A stretch of 10,568 bases of DNA, from positions 1-10,568 of the forward strand of contig JALXCS010000367.1 in assembly GCA_026990815.1 (NCBI GenBank), read 5' to 3'. Each line of letters begins with the position of its first letter. Positions within the stretch are counted from its first letter, which is position 1. Shown here piece by piece: positions 1-7,113 of this stretch. This DNA is from Methylomonas sp. Its GTDB lineage: Bacteria > Pseudomonadota > Gammaproteobacteria > Methylococcales > Methylomonadaceae. The notes under the pieces were generated by a model. That model saw only the letters and a program-made list of their open reading frames with translations, searched no databases and was not told where the DNA came from. Both the position numbers and the translations under genes were made by a program.

Positions 1-24
1 GGTCAGCTGACGATATTTCTTCAT
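1..24 (-). CDS. Start of a probable IS30-family transposase (cut by window edge)
   Basis: Only the first eight codons are visible, reading MKKYRQLT on the minus strand from an ATG at 24-22. A GAGG ribosome binding site lies at 31-34, six bases upstream. IS30-family transposases commonly begin with a short Met-Lys-Tyr-x-x-Leu-Thr segment just before the first helix-turn-helix, and this fits. The 5' leader contains a segment reading TAGATTCAAC on the minus strand (115-124), followed by TAAGTGCAAT, which resembles IS30-type terminal sequence. Both resemblances are from memory, and eight residues are too few for a firm family call. The rest of the gene lies left of the window. An unrelated gene starting with the same residues remains possible. 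Confidence 0.4.
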
Positions 25-124
25 AAGTTTCCTCATTCTTTGGTCGGATTGAAAAAGCTTGAACTATACATCAGCTGGCCCTTCCATTTCCATTAAAATG
101 AATTGCACTTATGAGTTGAATCTA
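1..124 (-). mobile_element. Probable left end of an IS30-like insertion sequence
   Basis: This stretch would be the terminal leader of the element whose transposase starts at base 24. The suggested outer boundary is near 124, where the minus strand reads TAGATTCAAC and then CATAAGTGCAATTC. An inverted 7-mer, TGCACTT at 104-110 and AAGTGCA further right, straddles that boundary. The matching far end and any target duplication are outside the window, so the boundary is an inference. Confidence 0.3.
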
Positions 125-253
125 GGTTTTAAAACACAATAAAGTGCATGTCCCAGTTTGTATTGTATTGATAATGCGTCAACTTTGCATATAGGTGCAT
201 AAAATATGACTCTGACCCCTATTATTTTTTTGCCTCTATATGACCGCTACTTG

Positions 254-438
254 TCAATAGGTAACCCATTAGTTGGATAACCGAAGCGTCATCCGACATA
301 ATCGGACAGAAGAATTTTGGTTATCGATGGCGTTTTCAAACGGAATAGCTATGGCTTTTTGATGACGATTTGTGGCGGAAGCTGCTATTTGTCTCTATCC
401 TACGTTTACTCCGATTACTTCAATGGCTAACCCATAGG
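254..438. repeat. Imperfect 19-bp direct repeat flanking the REP-like region
   Basis: TCAATAGGTAACCCATTAG at 254-272 and TCAATGGCTAACCCATAGG at 420-438 match at 15 of 19 positions, with TAACCCAT shared in full. They bracket about 147 bp containing the REP-like hairpin. They could be remnants of a duplicated target, two copies of a short dispersed repeat, or chance. Confidence 0.3.
273..306. repeat. REP-like palindromic repeat
   Basis: TTGGAT (273-278) pairs with ATCCGA (291-296), apart from one G-T wobble. The stem continues past an A/C mismatch with AC/GT and closes on a CGAAGC loop. An alternative hairpin, TCCGA (292-296) with TCGGA (302-306), overlaps it. The pattern GGATAACCGAAGCGTCATCCGAC resembles the widespread GGATTA-GCG-TAATCC type of REP sequence. 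Known REPs sit downstream of genes and can stabilise transcripts or bind gyrase; a role here is inferred only. Confidence 0.5.
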
Positions 439-463
439 CACCAGATCAATACATCCGGTGCCT
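436..463 (-). terminator. Hairpin overlapping the ybhR stop codon
   Basis: AGGCACC (436-442) pairs perfectly with GGTGCCT (457-463). After one mismatch, GAT (444-446) pairs with ATC (453-455), leaving a 6-base loop. The hairpin covers the last codons and stop of ybhR and marks the end of the operon in the direction of transcription. No T-run follows it on the minus strand, so it is not a standard intrinsic terminator; it could be a 3' stability element or a Rho-assisted end. Confidence 0.35.
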
Positions 464-1549
464 GAATAACCATGATGCAGAGCTTAATGTCACCAAACCA
501 ATAAGTGCTAGAGGCCAATATTGGTCCCATAATATTTTTGCAGGTAATCCTTCCAGAAAAACCCCACGAACAATAACCATGAAATATCGCATTGGATTGA
601 TTAAGGTAATCTCTTGAACCAGTGGTGGCATGTTGGCAATCGGAGTGGCGAAGCCTGACAGAATAATAGCCGGTACGATGAACAAAAATGCACCTAACAG
701 GCCTTGTTGCTGAGTAACGGCAATGGAAGAAATCATCAATCCGACACCAATAATTGAAAATACATAGAGAACCACGCCTAAATATAAAGCTGCCAGATTA
801 CCCACTAGCGGAACATGAAACCAATATACGGCCATAAAGATAATAAAAGAAGCTTCAATTATCCCAATAATTAAACCTGGTACAGCCTTCCCAACTAAAA
901 TTTGAAAGGGTGACATAGGTGTTACCAGCAACTGATCAAATGTACCTTGTTCTCGTTCACGGGCAACCGAAAGACCAGTAACAAGAATGGTTACGACCAA
1001 TGAAAGTATCCCAACAATACCGGGGACAATAAACCAACGGCTATGCAGGTTAGGATTAAACCAGGCACGGATTTGCAATCTAGCTGGAGGGAGTGGTAAC
1101 TGATGTTGCTTGGTCCATTCTAGATTATATTGAGCCACAACATTTTGCATATAGTTCAGTGCAATTAAGGCTGTATTGGAATCACGACCGTCAATTAAAA
1201 TCTGTAGTTTTGCAGTTTTATTATGGTTGAACAAATCACGGCTAAAATGTTGTCCAATATGCAAAACGGCCAATACTTTCTTCTCATCCAGGGAAGGTGC
1301 AATTTGTTCCTGATGAGAAAGGGTTAATACTTCGTTAAATGCGGGTGAGCCAGCGAAACGATCAATAAGTTCCCGTGAGGCAATACTTTGGTCTTCGTTA
1401 TAAACGGCGATAGGTATTTGTTTGAGATCGAAACTAGCGCCATAACCAAATACAAATAATTCTACGATAGGTGGAACTATCAGCACAAATCGGCTTCTTT
1501 TGTCCTTAATCAAAGCCAAAAATTCTTTAATAATCAGAGCAATAATCAT
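446..1549 (-). CDS. ybhR: ABC-2 type efflux permease, YbhR-like
   Basis: This 367-residue inner-membrane protein is one of two transmembrane subunits of a YbhGFSR-type exporter; E. coli YbhR is of nearly identical length. Architecture: a short cytoplasmic amphipathic start with IKEFLALIKDKRSR (7-20), TM1 at about 22-40 ending FGYGASFD, a periplasmic domain (about 41-170) with LILIDGRDSNTA-type motif near 117-127 and WFNPNL (163-168), then five or so helices from 174 to 363. The coupling segment AREREQGTFDQLL (196-208) is the family hallmark; it contacts the ATPase. NPMRYF lies near the C-terminal periplasmic re-entrant part. The ATG follows the ybhS stop by 3 nt, with GGAG six bases upstream. 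The related E. coli pump exports cefoperazone and tetracycline-type drugs and has been linked to Na+/Li+ efflux; the substrate here is unknown. Confidence 0.93.
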   Translation of the reverse strand: MIIALIIKEFLALIKDKRSRFVLIVPPIVELFVFGYGASFDLKQIPIAVYNEDQSIASRELIDRFAGSPAFNEVLTLSHQEQIAPSLDEKKVLAVLHIGQHFSRDLFNHNKTAKLQILIDGRDSNTALIALNYMQNVVAQYNLEWTKQHQLPLPPARLQIRAWFNPNLHSRWFIVPGIVGILSLVVTILVTGLSVAREREQGTFDQLLVTPMSPFQILVGKAVPGLIIGIIEASFIIFMAVYWFHVPLVGNLAALYLGVVLYVFSIIGVGLMISSIAVTQQQGLLGAFLFIVPAIILSGFATPIANMPPLVQEITLINPMRYFMVIVRGVFLEGLPAKILWDQYWPLALIGLVTLSSASWLFRHRMY

Positions 1550-1552
1550 AGT

Positions 1553-2674
1553 TTACTCCAGCCTCTGCGGGGCTTTTTTTAATGCCATTCTGAAAAAGAA
1601 TATCACCAATAACAATAACGCTGCTGCATTGGGCACAATAACCGCCCAAACATTCCCTGTTAGAAATACAGTCTGCAAAATGGCGACAAAATAGCGAGCT
1701 GAAACCAAAAAAGTGAACCCTTGAACTACTATAGGCATACTGTCAATATCAAAAATGAAACCAGATAAGATAAACGCAGGTAAAAAGGTAACAATGATAG
1801 CGATTTGACCGGCAACAAATTGGTTTTTTGAGATAATGGAAATAAGCAGTCCCATTCCTAATGCGACTAGTAAAAACAGTGTGCCACATAAGATTAATAC
1901 CCAGATTGATCCACGCAGGGGAACATCAAACATAAATACTGCCATGGCAATGGATAACAGCATACCCCCCATACCAAGAACAAAATAAGGGATAAGTTTG
2001 CCTAACAATACTTCAATCATTGTAATTGGTGTCGCTATCATGGCTTCAAGAGTGCCACGTTCCCATTCTCGTGCCATTACCATAGCTGTCAGCAAGGCAC
2101 CAATAAGAATCATAATGATGGCAATAAGCCCCGGAACCAGAAAGTTCTTGCTCAATATTGCGCTGTTGTACCAGATGCGATGTTCAATTTCGATGGGTTT
2201 AGATAATGAAATACCACGTACCATGGCCAAATGAGCAAGCCATTCGCTCCATGCGCCTTGGGTATATCCAGAAATTAATCGTGCGGTATTGGCATCGACA
2301 CCATCGACAATAACCTGAATTGCAGGCGAATTTTGTTTGAACAGCTCACGGCTGAAATCTTCCCGTAAACGTATAATGGCATTGATTTTTCGATGTTGCA
2401 TGGCGGTTTGTGCTGCAGTCATACTATTGTAATGATGCGGCTGAAAATATTCGGAATGTTCAAAAGCAGCGCTGAAGCTCTGGGTTTCAGGCGTGTTTTT
2501 GTCAATTACCCAGCCAATAGGGACATGTTTAGCATCCAGTGACACACCATACCCAAACAATAGTAGCAGGAGAACCGGCAATACAAAGGCAATCGCCAAA
2601 CTGCTTGGATCTCGCCAAATTTGCAGGAATTCTTTAATGATAAGCCCTTTAAGGCGCATTCGATTGATGTTCAT
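1553..2674 (-). CDS. ybhS: ABC-2 type efflux permease, YbhS-like
   Basis: This 373-residue protein is the partner permease of YbhR; E. coli YbhS is about 377 residues and the two align along most of their length. It starts with KGLIIKEFLQIWRDPSS (9-25), TM1 at about 26-43 ending LLFGYGVSLD, a periplasmic domain (44-178) containing VIVDGVDANTA (121-131) and IWYN (167-170), then a C-terminal bundle of about five helices. AREWERGTLEAM (201-212) is the ABC-2 coupling motif, and SARYFVAILQTVFL lies near 325-340. Its ATG overlaps the ybhF stop (ATGA), indicating translational coupling and joint assembly with the ATPase. With YbhR it would form a heterodimeric membrane channel. No truncation or frameshift is seen. 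Confidence 0.93.
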   Translation of the reverse strand: MNINRMRLKGLIIKEFLQIWRDPSSLAIAFVLPVLLLLLFGYGVSLDAKHVPIGWVIDKNTPETQSFSAAFEHSEYFQPHHYNSMTAAQTAMQHRKINAIIRLREDFSRELFKQNSPAIQVIVDGVDANTARLISGYTQGAWSEWLAHLAMVRGISLSKPIEIEHRIWYNSAILSKNFLVPGLIAIIMILIGALLTAMVMAREWERGTLEAMIATPITMIEVLLGKLIPYFVLGMGGMLLSIAMAVFMFDVPLRGSIWVLILCGTLFLLVALGMGLLISIISKNQFVAGQIAIIVTFLPAFILSGFIFDIDSMPIVVQGFTFLVSARYFVAILQTVFLTGNVWAVIVPNAAALLLLVIFFFRMALKKAPQRLE

Positions 2675-4419
2675 AACTGTTTTGATTCGACAAGTTGGAT
2701 GAAAGCATCTTCCATGGTTGGGTCGGGCATTTGAGGTGAGGCGACCTGGTGTTTTATTTCAGATGGGGTTCCTGCTATTAAAATATCGCCTTGGACCATA
2801 ATGACCAGGCGGTCACAATATTCGGCTTCTTCCATAAAATGCGTCGTGACCAGAACGGTAACACCGCTAGCGGCCAGTTGGTTGGTACGATTCCAAAATT
2901 GCCGGCGTGCTAAAGGGTCAACACCTGATGTGGGTTCATCAAGAAACAGGATTTCCGGTTCATGCATTAACGCGCAGGCCATTGCCAAACGCTGTTTAAA
3001 ACCCAAGGGTAGATCGCCACTAGTAGAGTTTATTTCTGTCTCTAATTCAAATTGTTCCAGCGCCCAGCTAATACGTTTTTGTTGGTGTTGATTTTTAAGG
3101 CCATAAGCACTACTAAAAAATTTTAAATTTTCAATCACACTCAGATTGGCATAGAGAGAAAATTTTTGCGACATGTAACCGATTCTTGCTCGAGCCTTAG
3201 CAGCCGCTTTTCGAAGGTCAACGCCAACAACACTTAAAGATCCATTGCTAGCTGGGAGTAATCCGCAAAGCATGCGAAAGGTGGTAGTCTTTCCTGCGCC
3301 ATTAGCGCCTAATAAACCAAATATTTCCCCTCGTTTGACAGTAAAATGAAGTTTTTTTACAGCCTGGAAATCCCCGAACCAACGATCCACACCATCAACG
3401 CGGATTACTTCTTCTTGATTTTCAGTAGTACCGGATTTAACAGCAACATGGATTTCAGGTGTTGCGTTCACAGGGTGTCGTTTTCTCAACAAAGCAATAA
3501 AACTATCTTCCAGTCGTGGCTCAGTTGGAGTGCTTTTAATTTTTGTAGCATCGTTATCTTTTAGGATATCAATAGCGGGGAGTTCAGGGTTGCTACTAAT
3601 TACTCGAACATTTTCCCCTTGAATGACTGCATCAATAATGCCAGGTTGACCGCTAAGATGGTTTTGCAGATCGCGGTTGGAAAGTGCCGTGTGGCGGACC
3701 AGATAACAATGACCACGCATTTGATCACTGAAATTTTTTGGGCTGTCATGAGCCAGAATCTCGCCTTGATCAAACAATACCACTTCCGCACAACGTTCTG
3801 CTTCGTCAAGATAGGCAGTACTTAACACCACTGTCATGTCATTTTGTTTGACCTGGTGTTCAATGATACTCCATAATTCGCGCCTAGAGACCGGGTCGAC
3901 ACCCACGCTGGGTTCATCCAGTAATAATAAACGTGGTTGACTTAGTAGGGTACAGGCCAGCCCTAATTTTTGTTTCATTCCTCCCGATAGATGACCGGCT
4001 AGTCGCTCAGTAAAAGGGGAAAGGCCGGTCATCTGCATTAATTCTTCAAAGCGCTTCTGACGTTCAGCTTGGGAAACATTATGCAGGTCAGAATATAAAT
4101 TAAGGTTTTCAGCGACACTCAGATCTTCATATAAACCAAATCTCTGTGGCATATAGCCAATTTGGGCATGAATAAATTCAGCTTGCTGCTCAGTATCAAA
4201 ACCAAAAACCTGAATATCACCAGAGGCTGGCAATAACAATCCTGCAGCCAGTCGGAGTAATGTAGTTTTACCTGCGCCATCAGGTCCAACCAGTGCCATA
4301 ACGGTTCCAGTAGTAACACTTAGAGAAATATTCTGCAGCGCATCGATGACACGTTGCTCGGTCGTAAATTGTTTACTGACTTGGTGAAACTCAAGTGCAG
4401 TATTGGCTGCGTTTGTCAT
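2671..4419 (-). CDS. ybhF: Tandem ABC ATPase subunit of an exporter, YbhF-like
   Basis: This 582-residue cytoplasmic protein carries two nucleotide-binding domains in one chain (E. coli YbhF is 578). NBD1 has Walker A GPDGAGKT (45-52), Q-loop Q92, signature LSGGMKQ (144-150) and Walker B LLLLDEP (165-171). Its H-loop reads STAYLDEAE with no histidine. NBD2 has Walker A GANGAGKT (371-378), Q-loop Q418, a degenerate signature LPLGFKQ (470-476), Walker B ILFLDEP (490-496) and a normal switch histidine H527. A linker of about 100 residues (230-335), including PRLEDSFIALL, joins them. The pattern of one complete and one degenerate ATP site also occurs in YbhF and RbbA relatives. Unlike RbbA, no permease is fused to the C terminus. 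The gene overlaps ybhG and ybhS by ATGA at both ends and powers the YbhS/YbhR pair. Confidence 0.94.
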   Translation of the reverse strand: MTNAANTALEFHQVSKQFTTEQRVIDALQNISLSVTTGTVMALVGPDGAGKTTLLRLAAGLLLPASGDIQVFGFDTEQQAEFIHAQIGYMPQRFGLYEDLSVAENLNLYSDLHNVSQAERQKRFEELMQMTGLSPFTERLAGHLSGGMKQKLGLACTLLSQPRLLLLDEPSVGVDPVSRRELWSIIEHQVKQNDMTVVLSTAYLDEAERCAEVVLFDQGEILAHDSPKNFSDQMRGHCYLVRHTALSNRDLQNHLSGQPGIIDAVIQGENVRVISSNPELPAIDILKDNDATKIKSTPTEPRLEDSFIALLRKRHPVNATPEIHVAVKSGTTENQEEVIRVDGVDRWFGDFQAVKKLHFTVKRGEIFGLLGANGAGKTTTFRMLCGLLPASNGSLSVVGVDLRKAAAKARARIGYMSQKFSLYANLSVIENLKFFSSAYGLKNQHQQKRISWALEQFELETEINSTSGDLPLGFKQRLAMACALMHEPEILFLDEPTSGVDPLARRQFWNRTNQLAASGVTVLVTTHFMEEAEYCDRLVIMVQGDILIAGTPSEIKHQVASPQMPDPTMEDAFIQLVESKQL

Positions 4420-5453
4420 GACTGTTCTGGACAGTCCGATTTTTCTTTAATAATTTTTTTGGAAAGGGTATCAATGCTGACCGTCACCGGCATACCCAAA
4501 CGTAATTCATTATTGGCGTTGCAGGCAAATATTCGTATCTGATACACCAGGCTGGTACGTAGTTCTGGTGTTTCTACCGTTTTGGGGGTAAATTCAGCCG
4601 TTGGTGAGATAAACCCGACCCAGCCTTGATAAATTTTCCCCGGGTAGCTATCGGTACTGATGGTAGCGGGCATGCCATATTTTAATTGGCCCAAGCGTTT
4701 TTCTGGCACATAGACTCTGGCCCAGACCGGATCAATCAAAGCCATGGTGAAGACCGGTGTGCGATAATCCGCCATGTCGCCAGGTTCCATAATCCGATCC
4801 TGGATAATGCCTTCCGATGGCGCGTAAAGATGACCGTCTTCCCAGATTTTTTTAGCCAGTTTCAAGGCGCTTTCTTCGGCTTTTAATTCCGCTTTTGCAC
4901 TGCTGATATCCTCAGTCCGAGGACCAATAACAGCAAGGCGATATATTTCTTTTAATGCCTGTAGCTTTTGGCGATCCGCTTCCAGTTTAAACCGCGCACG
5001 ATCGACTGACTCAACAGAGGTCAAATGTCGTTTCACCAGTTTTTTAAGTCGATCATATTCTTTTTTATCAAAACGGACTTCAGCTTCAGCCGCCTTGACA
5101 TCATCTTCAGCTTTTTTTATTTCTTCTGGACGTGAACCGTGGATTAGACGTTCGACTATCTGACGTTGCGCTTCAACTTTTGCTTGGGCGCTTTCAAGCG
5201 CATATTGAAATCGATCCAAATCCTGGATGGCTAATAACTGACCCTTTTTAACCTGGTCGCCTTCTTTGACATACATTTCAGCGATATGTTCTGGATCATG
5301 AAAGGTCAATTCAACCTGGCGAATGTCGATGTTTCCATATAATGTTAAAGTAGAATCATCCTGGTCAGAATCCGAGAAATAATGCCAGATACCAAAAATC
5401 AGGGCGGCGATGGCGATGGCAATCAAAATTATTTTAAGTGGTTTAGGCATCAT
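4416..5453 (-). CDS. ybhG: HlyD/membrane-fusion adaptor, YbhG-like
   Basis: This 345-residue periplasmic adaptor is anchored by one N-terminal helix (about 6-24, KIILIAIAIAALIFGIW). A half biotinyl-lipoyl domain follows (about 36-80, with VKEGDQVKKGQLLAIQD), then a long charged coiled-coil hairpin (about 82-205) containing the YbhG-type HGSRPEEI (105-112), the returning lipoyl half (206-240, LYAPSEGIIQDRIMEPGD), and a beta-barrel/proximal domain with VYVPEKRLGQLKYGMPATIS. It would bridge the YbhFSR inner-membrane complex to a TolC-type outer-membrane channel. Two adjacent ATGs open the frame; the second (5450) has better spacing from a weak GGAAT site. It is the first gene of the operon. In E. 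coli a TetR regulator (CecR) precedes it; here the upstream neighbour is a palindromic element. A weak promoter could lie between 5454 and 5503, but no clear sigma-70 match is seen. Confidence 0.93.
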   Translation of the reverse strand: MMPKPLKIILIAIAIAALIFGIWHYFSDSDQDDSTLTLYGNIDIRQVELTFHDPEHIAEMYVKEGDQVKKGQLLAIQDLDRFQYALESAQAKVEAQRQIVERLIHGSRPEEIKKAEDDVKAAEAEVRFDKKEYDRLKKLVKRHLTSVESVDRARFKLEADRQKLQALKEIYRLAVIGPRTEDISSAKAELKAEESALKLAKKIWEDGHLYAPSEGIIQDRIMEPGDMADYRTPVFTMALIDPVWARVYVPEKRLGQLKYGMPATISTDSYPGKIYQGWVGFISPTAEFTPKTVETPELRTSLVYQIRIFACNANNELRLGMPVTVSIDTLSKKIIKEKSDCPEQS

Positions 5454-5506
5454 CTTATTCCAATTTAATTTTTAAAGTACTAGAAGGATTAACCTTGAAT
5501 AGCTAA

Positions 5507-5663
5507 GGAACGTGCACGGAATAAGTTTGGCAACTAACGCAGGATTTTTGTTTGTCTTCGGTGTTGTGGCAACAGGCGCATAGTAAGCTATGTAACTGTT
5601 GCCACAACACCGAAGACAGACAAAAAGGCAAGTTAGTTGTCGAAGTTATTTCGTGCACGTTCC
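5507..5663. mobile_element. 157-bp MITE-like near-perfect inverted repeat
   Basis: Two arms of about 77 bp begin and end with GGAACGTGCACG / CGTGCACGTTCC and fold back on a central CATAG-TAAG-CTATG hairpin (5579-5592). A 23-bp stretch is perfectly paired (5553-5575 with 5596-5618); the rest has a few mismatches and one small length difference. TAA flanks both ends (5504-5506 and 5664-5666), which could be a 3-bp target duplication. No transposase or credible gene is inside; the short frames through it are artefacts of symmetry. It lies 18 bp past the decarboxylase stop and 53 bp before ybhG, so in RNA it would make one very long hairpin between the two operons, possibly ending the first transcript or protecting its 3' end. 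The family of the parent transposon is not recognised. Confidence 0.8.
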
Positions 5664-5681
5664 TAAGGGTTATCATCAGCT

Positions 5682-7112
5682 TCAACATACGCCATGTGGT
5701 TTTATCTTACTACTTTCCTTTTGCATTTCATCAATAACTTGTCTTTGAGGGGGATTTTTTTGTAAATAGTCAATAGCTGCCAGTATGTCATTGAGCAATT
5801 TTTCAGCGAGATCCCGACTAAAGTTTTCTTTTATCACCATGCGTAATACCACAATATGATCAGCATGGAGAGGTAATGAATAAGCCGGTACAATCCAGCC
5901 ATTTTTTCTAAGTTGATCTGAGATATGATAAGCCGTAAAGGTCTGATCGTTAATCAGTTTGACGACAACGGTAGGCAAAAAATTTGCATCGGTCAGGATT
6001 TCAAAATAACCTGAGTCAGACAGTTGTTTTTCAAGATATTGGGCATTATCCATCACCGCATTGATAATTTTACGATAACCAGATTTACCCAGCCGGATGA
6101 ACATATAATACTGAGCCAGTAAGTTGGAACTGCCTTTAGAAAAATTAAGGCTGTAGTTGTGTATTGAGCCACCCAGGTAGTTAATTTCGAAAGGTAATTC
6201 AGGTGGTAAATCGGATTTGTCTTTAAAAATAACTGATCCCATTCCGGCATACACCAGCCCAAATTTATGATTGGAAACATTGATAGTGCGGACTTGTTCC
6301 AGCCGAAAATCCCAGAGGAAATCAGGCCGATAGAAAGGTAGTACAAAGCCACCGCTGGCCGCATCAACGTGAATGGGAATGTTGTTACCGGTTGCTTGTT
6401 TATGTTTAATTAAATACCGATTGATTTCCTGAATATCATCCACTTGGCCAGTAAATGTTGTGCCAACAACAACACCAACAGCAATGGTATTTTCATCCAG
6501 CAATGGCGCAATATCTTCAGCATTAATGGTGTATTTATCCTGCTGCAGTGGAATGACTCGCATTTCCACATCAAAATAACGGCTAAATTTTTCCCAACAG
6601 GTGTGGACATCTGCACCAAAAATAATATTTGGCCGACTGCTGTCAAGCCCTGCTGCTTGCCGTTTTTTACGCCAACTCCATTTATGCGCCAGTAATGCCA
6701 GCATGATTGCTTCTGATGATCCGATGGTCACGACACCGGTTGGTTCACAATCATCGGGTACATTAAAAAGCTCTGCTTCCATATGAATAATCCGTTCTTC
6801 GATGACCTTTAATTGCGGGTATTCATCTTCATCAACCAGATTTTTTGTCGCTCCCATTTTAATCAGCTCATCGGCTTCGGGTTCCATCCAGGTAGTAACA
6901 AAAGTGGCCATATTCAAGGCCGGATTGCCTTCTAAATTCATTTCATCTGCAACAATACGATAGGCGACTTCGGGTAATAGGGGATCTTCAGGGATTTTTT
7001 TCTTTTCAATGGGGTGAGTGTCCCATCGGCCTCCATAAATTGGGGAGATATAAGGGTTTTCTTGCCGTTTTGGCTTTCTGAATAAATTTTTTAAAGACTT
7101 GCTGATATTCAT
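5682..7112 (-). CDS. gadB: Glutamate decarboxylase (PLP-dependent, group II)
   Basis: The enzyme converts L-glutamate and a proton to GABA and CO2, raising cytoplasmic pH under acid stress. The frame opens at a GTG (7124), but I prefer the ATG at 7112 (476 residues). It follows the MFS stop by 1 nt and has a GGA 7 nt upstream, whereas the GTG has no ribosome site. Counted from the GTG: TIGSSEA (133-139), HVDAASGGF (252-260) holding the PLP-pairing Asp254, SNHKFGL (284-290) with Schiff-base Lys287, and the NYLGG (315-319) and NFSKGSS (327-333) segments. Length and motifs match E. coli GadA/B (466). The N terminus is basic (KSLKNLFRKPKRQ). The C terminus ends KIKPHGVC with a histidine near the end, recalling the E. 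coli tail whose His465 closes the active site at neutral pH. It is the last gene of the acid-stress set. The decarboxylase call is strong; glutamate specificity is from family resemblance. Confidence 0.93.
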   Translation of the reverse strand: MNISKSLKNLFRKPKRQENPYISPIYGGRWDTHPIEKKKIPEDPLLPEVAYRIVADEMNLEGNPALNMATFVTTWMEPEADELIKMGATKNLVDEDEYPQLKVIEERIIHMEAELFNVPDDCEPTGVVTIGSSEAIMLALLAHKWSWRKKRQAAGLDSSRPNIIFGADVHTCWEKFSRYFDVEMRVIPLQQDKYTINAEDIAPLLDENTIAVGVVVGTTFTGQVDDIQEINRYLIKHKQATGNNIPIHVDAASGGFVLPFYRPDFLWDFRLEQVRTINVSNHKFGLVYAGMGSVIFKDKSDLPPELPFEINYLGGSIHNYSLNFSKGSSNLLAQYYMFIRLGKSGYRKIINAVMDNAQYLEKQLSDSGYFEILTDANFLPTVVVKLINDQTFTAYHISDQLRKNGWIVPAYSLPLHADHIVVLRMVIKENFSRDLAEKLLNDILAAIDYLQKNPPQRQVIDEMQKESSKIKPHGVC

Positions 7113-7113
7113 A

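Larger units (their letters stand above)
125..445. other. Non-coding stretch with repeat debris between the putative IS and ybhR
   Basis: No reading frame of useful length with a ribosome binding site is seen on either strand. The stretch holds: a direct repeat of TGCATA (187-192 and 197-202); a minus-strand AATAGGGGTCAGAGTC motif (208-223), often seen near small transposase genes in gammaproteobacteria; a T-rich tract (224-231); a REP-like hairpin (273-296); a 19-bp imperfect direct repeat (254-272 and 420-438); and a hairpin over the ybhR stop. It reads as accumulated mobile-element debris downstream of an operon, not as a gene. Bases from about 310 to 418 show nothing I can identify. Confidence 0.55.

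Noticed and set aside
1500..2702. Plus-strand frames of 64-78 codons opposite ybhR and ybhS
   Set aside because: They lie antisense to well-supported membrane genes, lack ribosome sites and show no recognisable domain.
5503..5737. Two opposed 61-codon frames across the inverted repeat, with nearly identical peptide segments
   Set aside because: They mirror each other because the DNA is a palindrome; no ribosome site or protein-like composition supports either.
6053..6646. Minus-strand 104- and 78-codon frames inside the decarboxylase
   Set aside because: They are out of frame with a gene whose PLP motifs are intact throughout; there is no sign of a frameshift.
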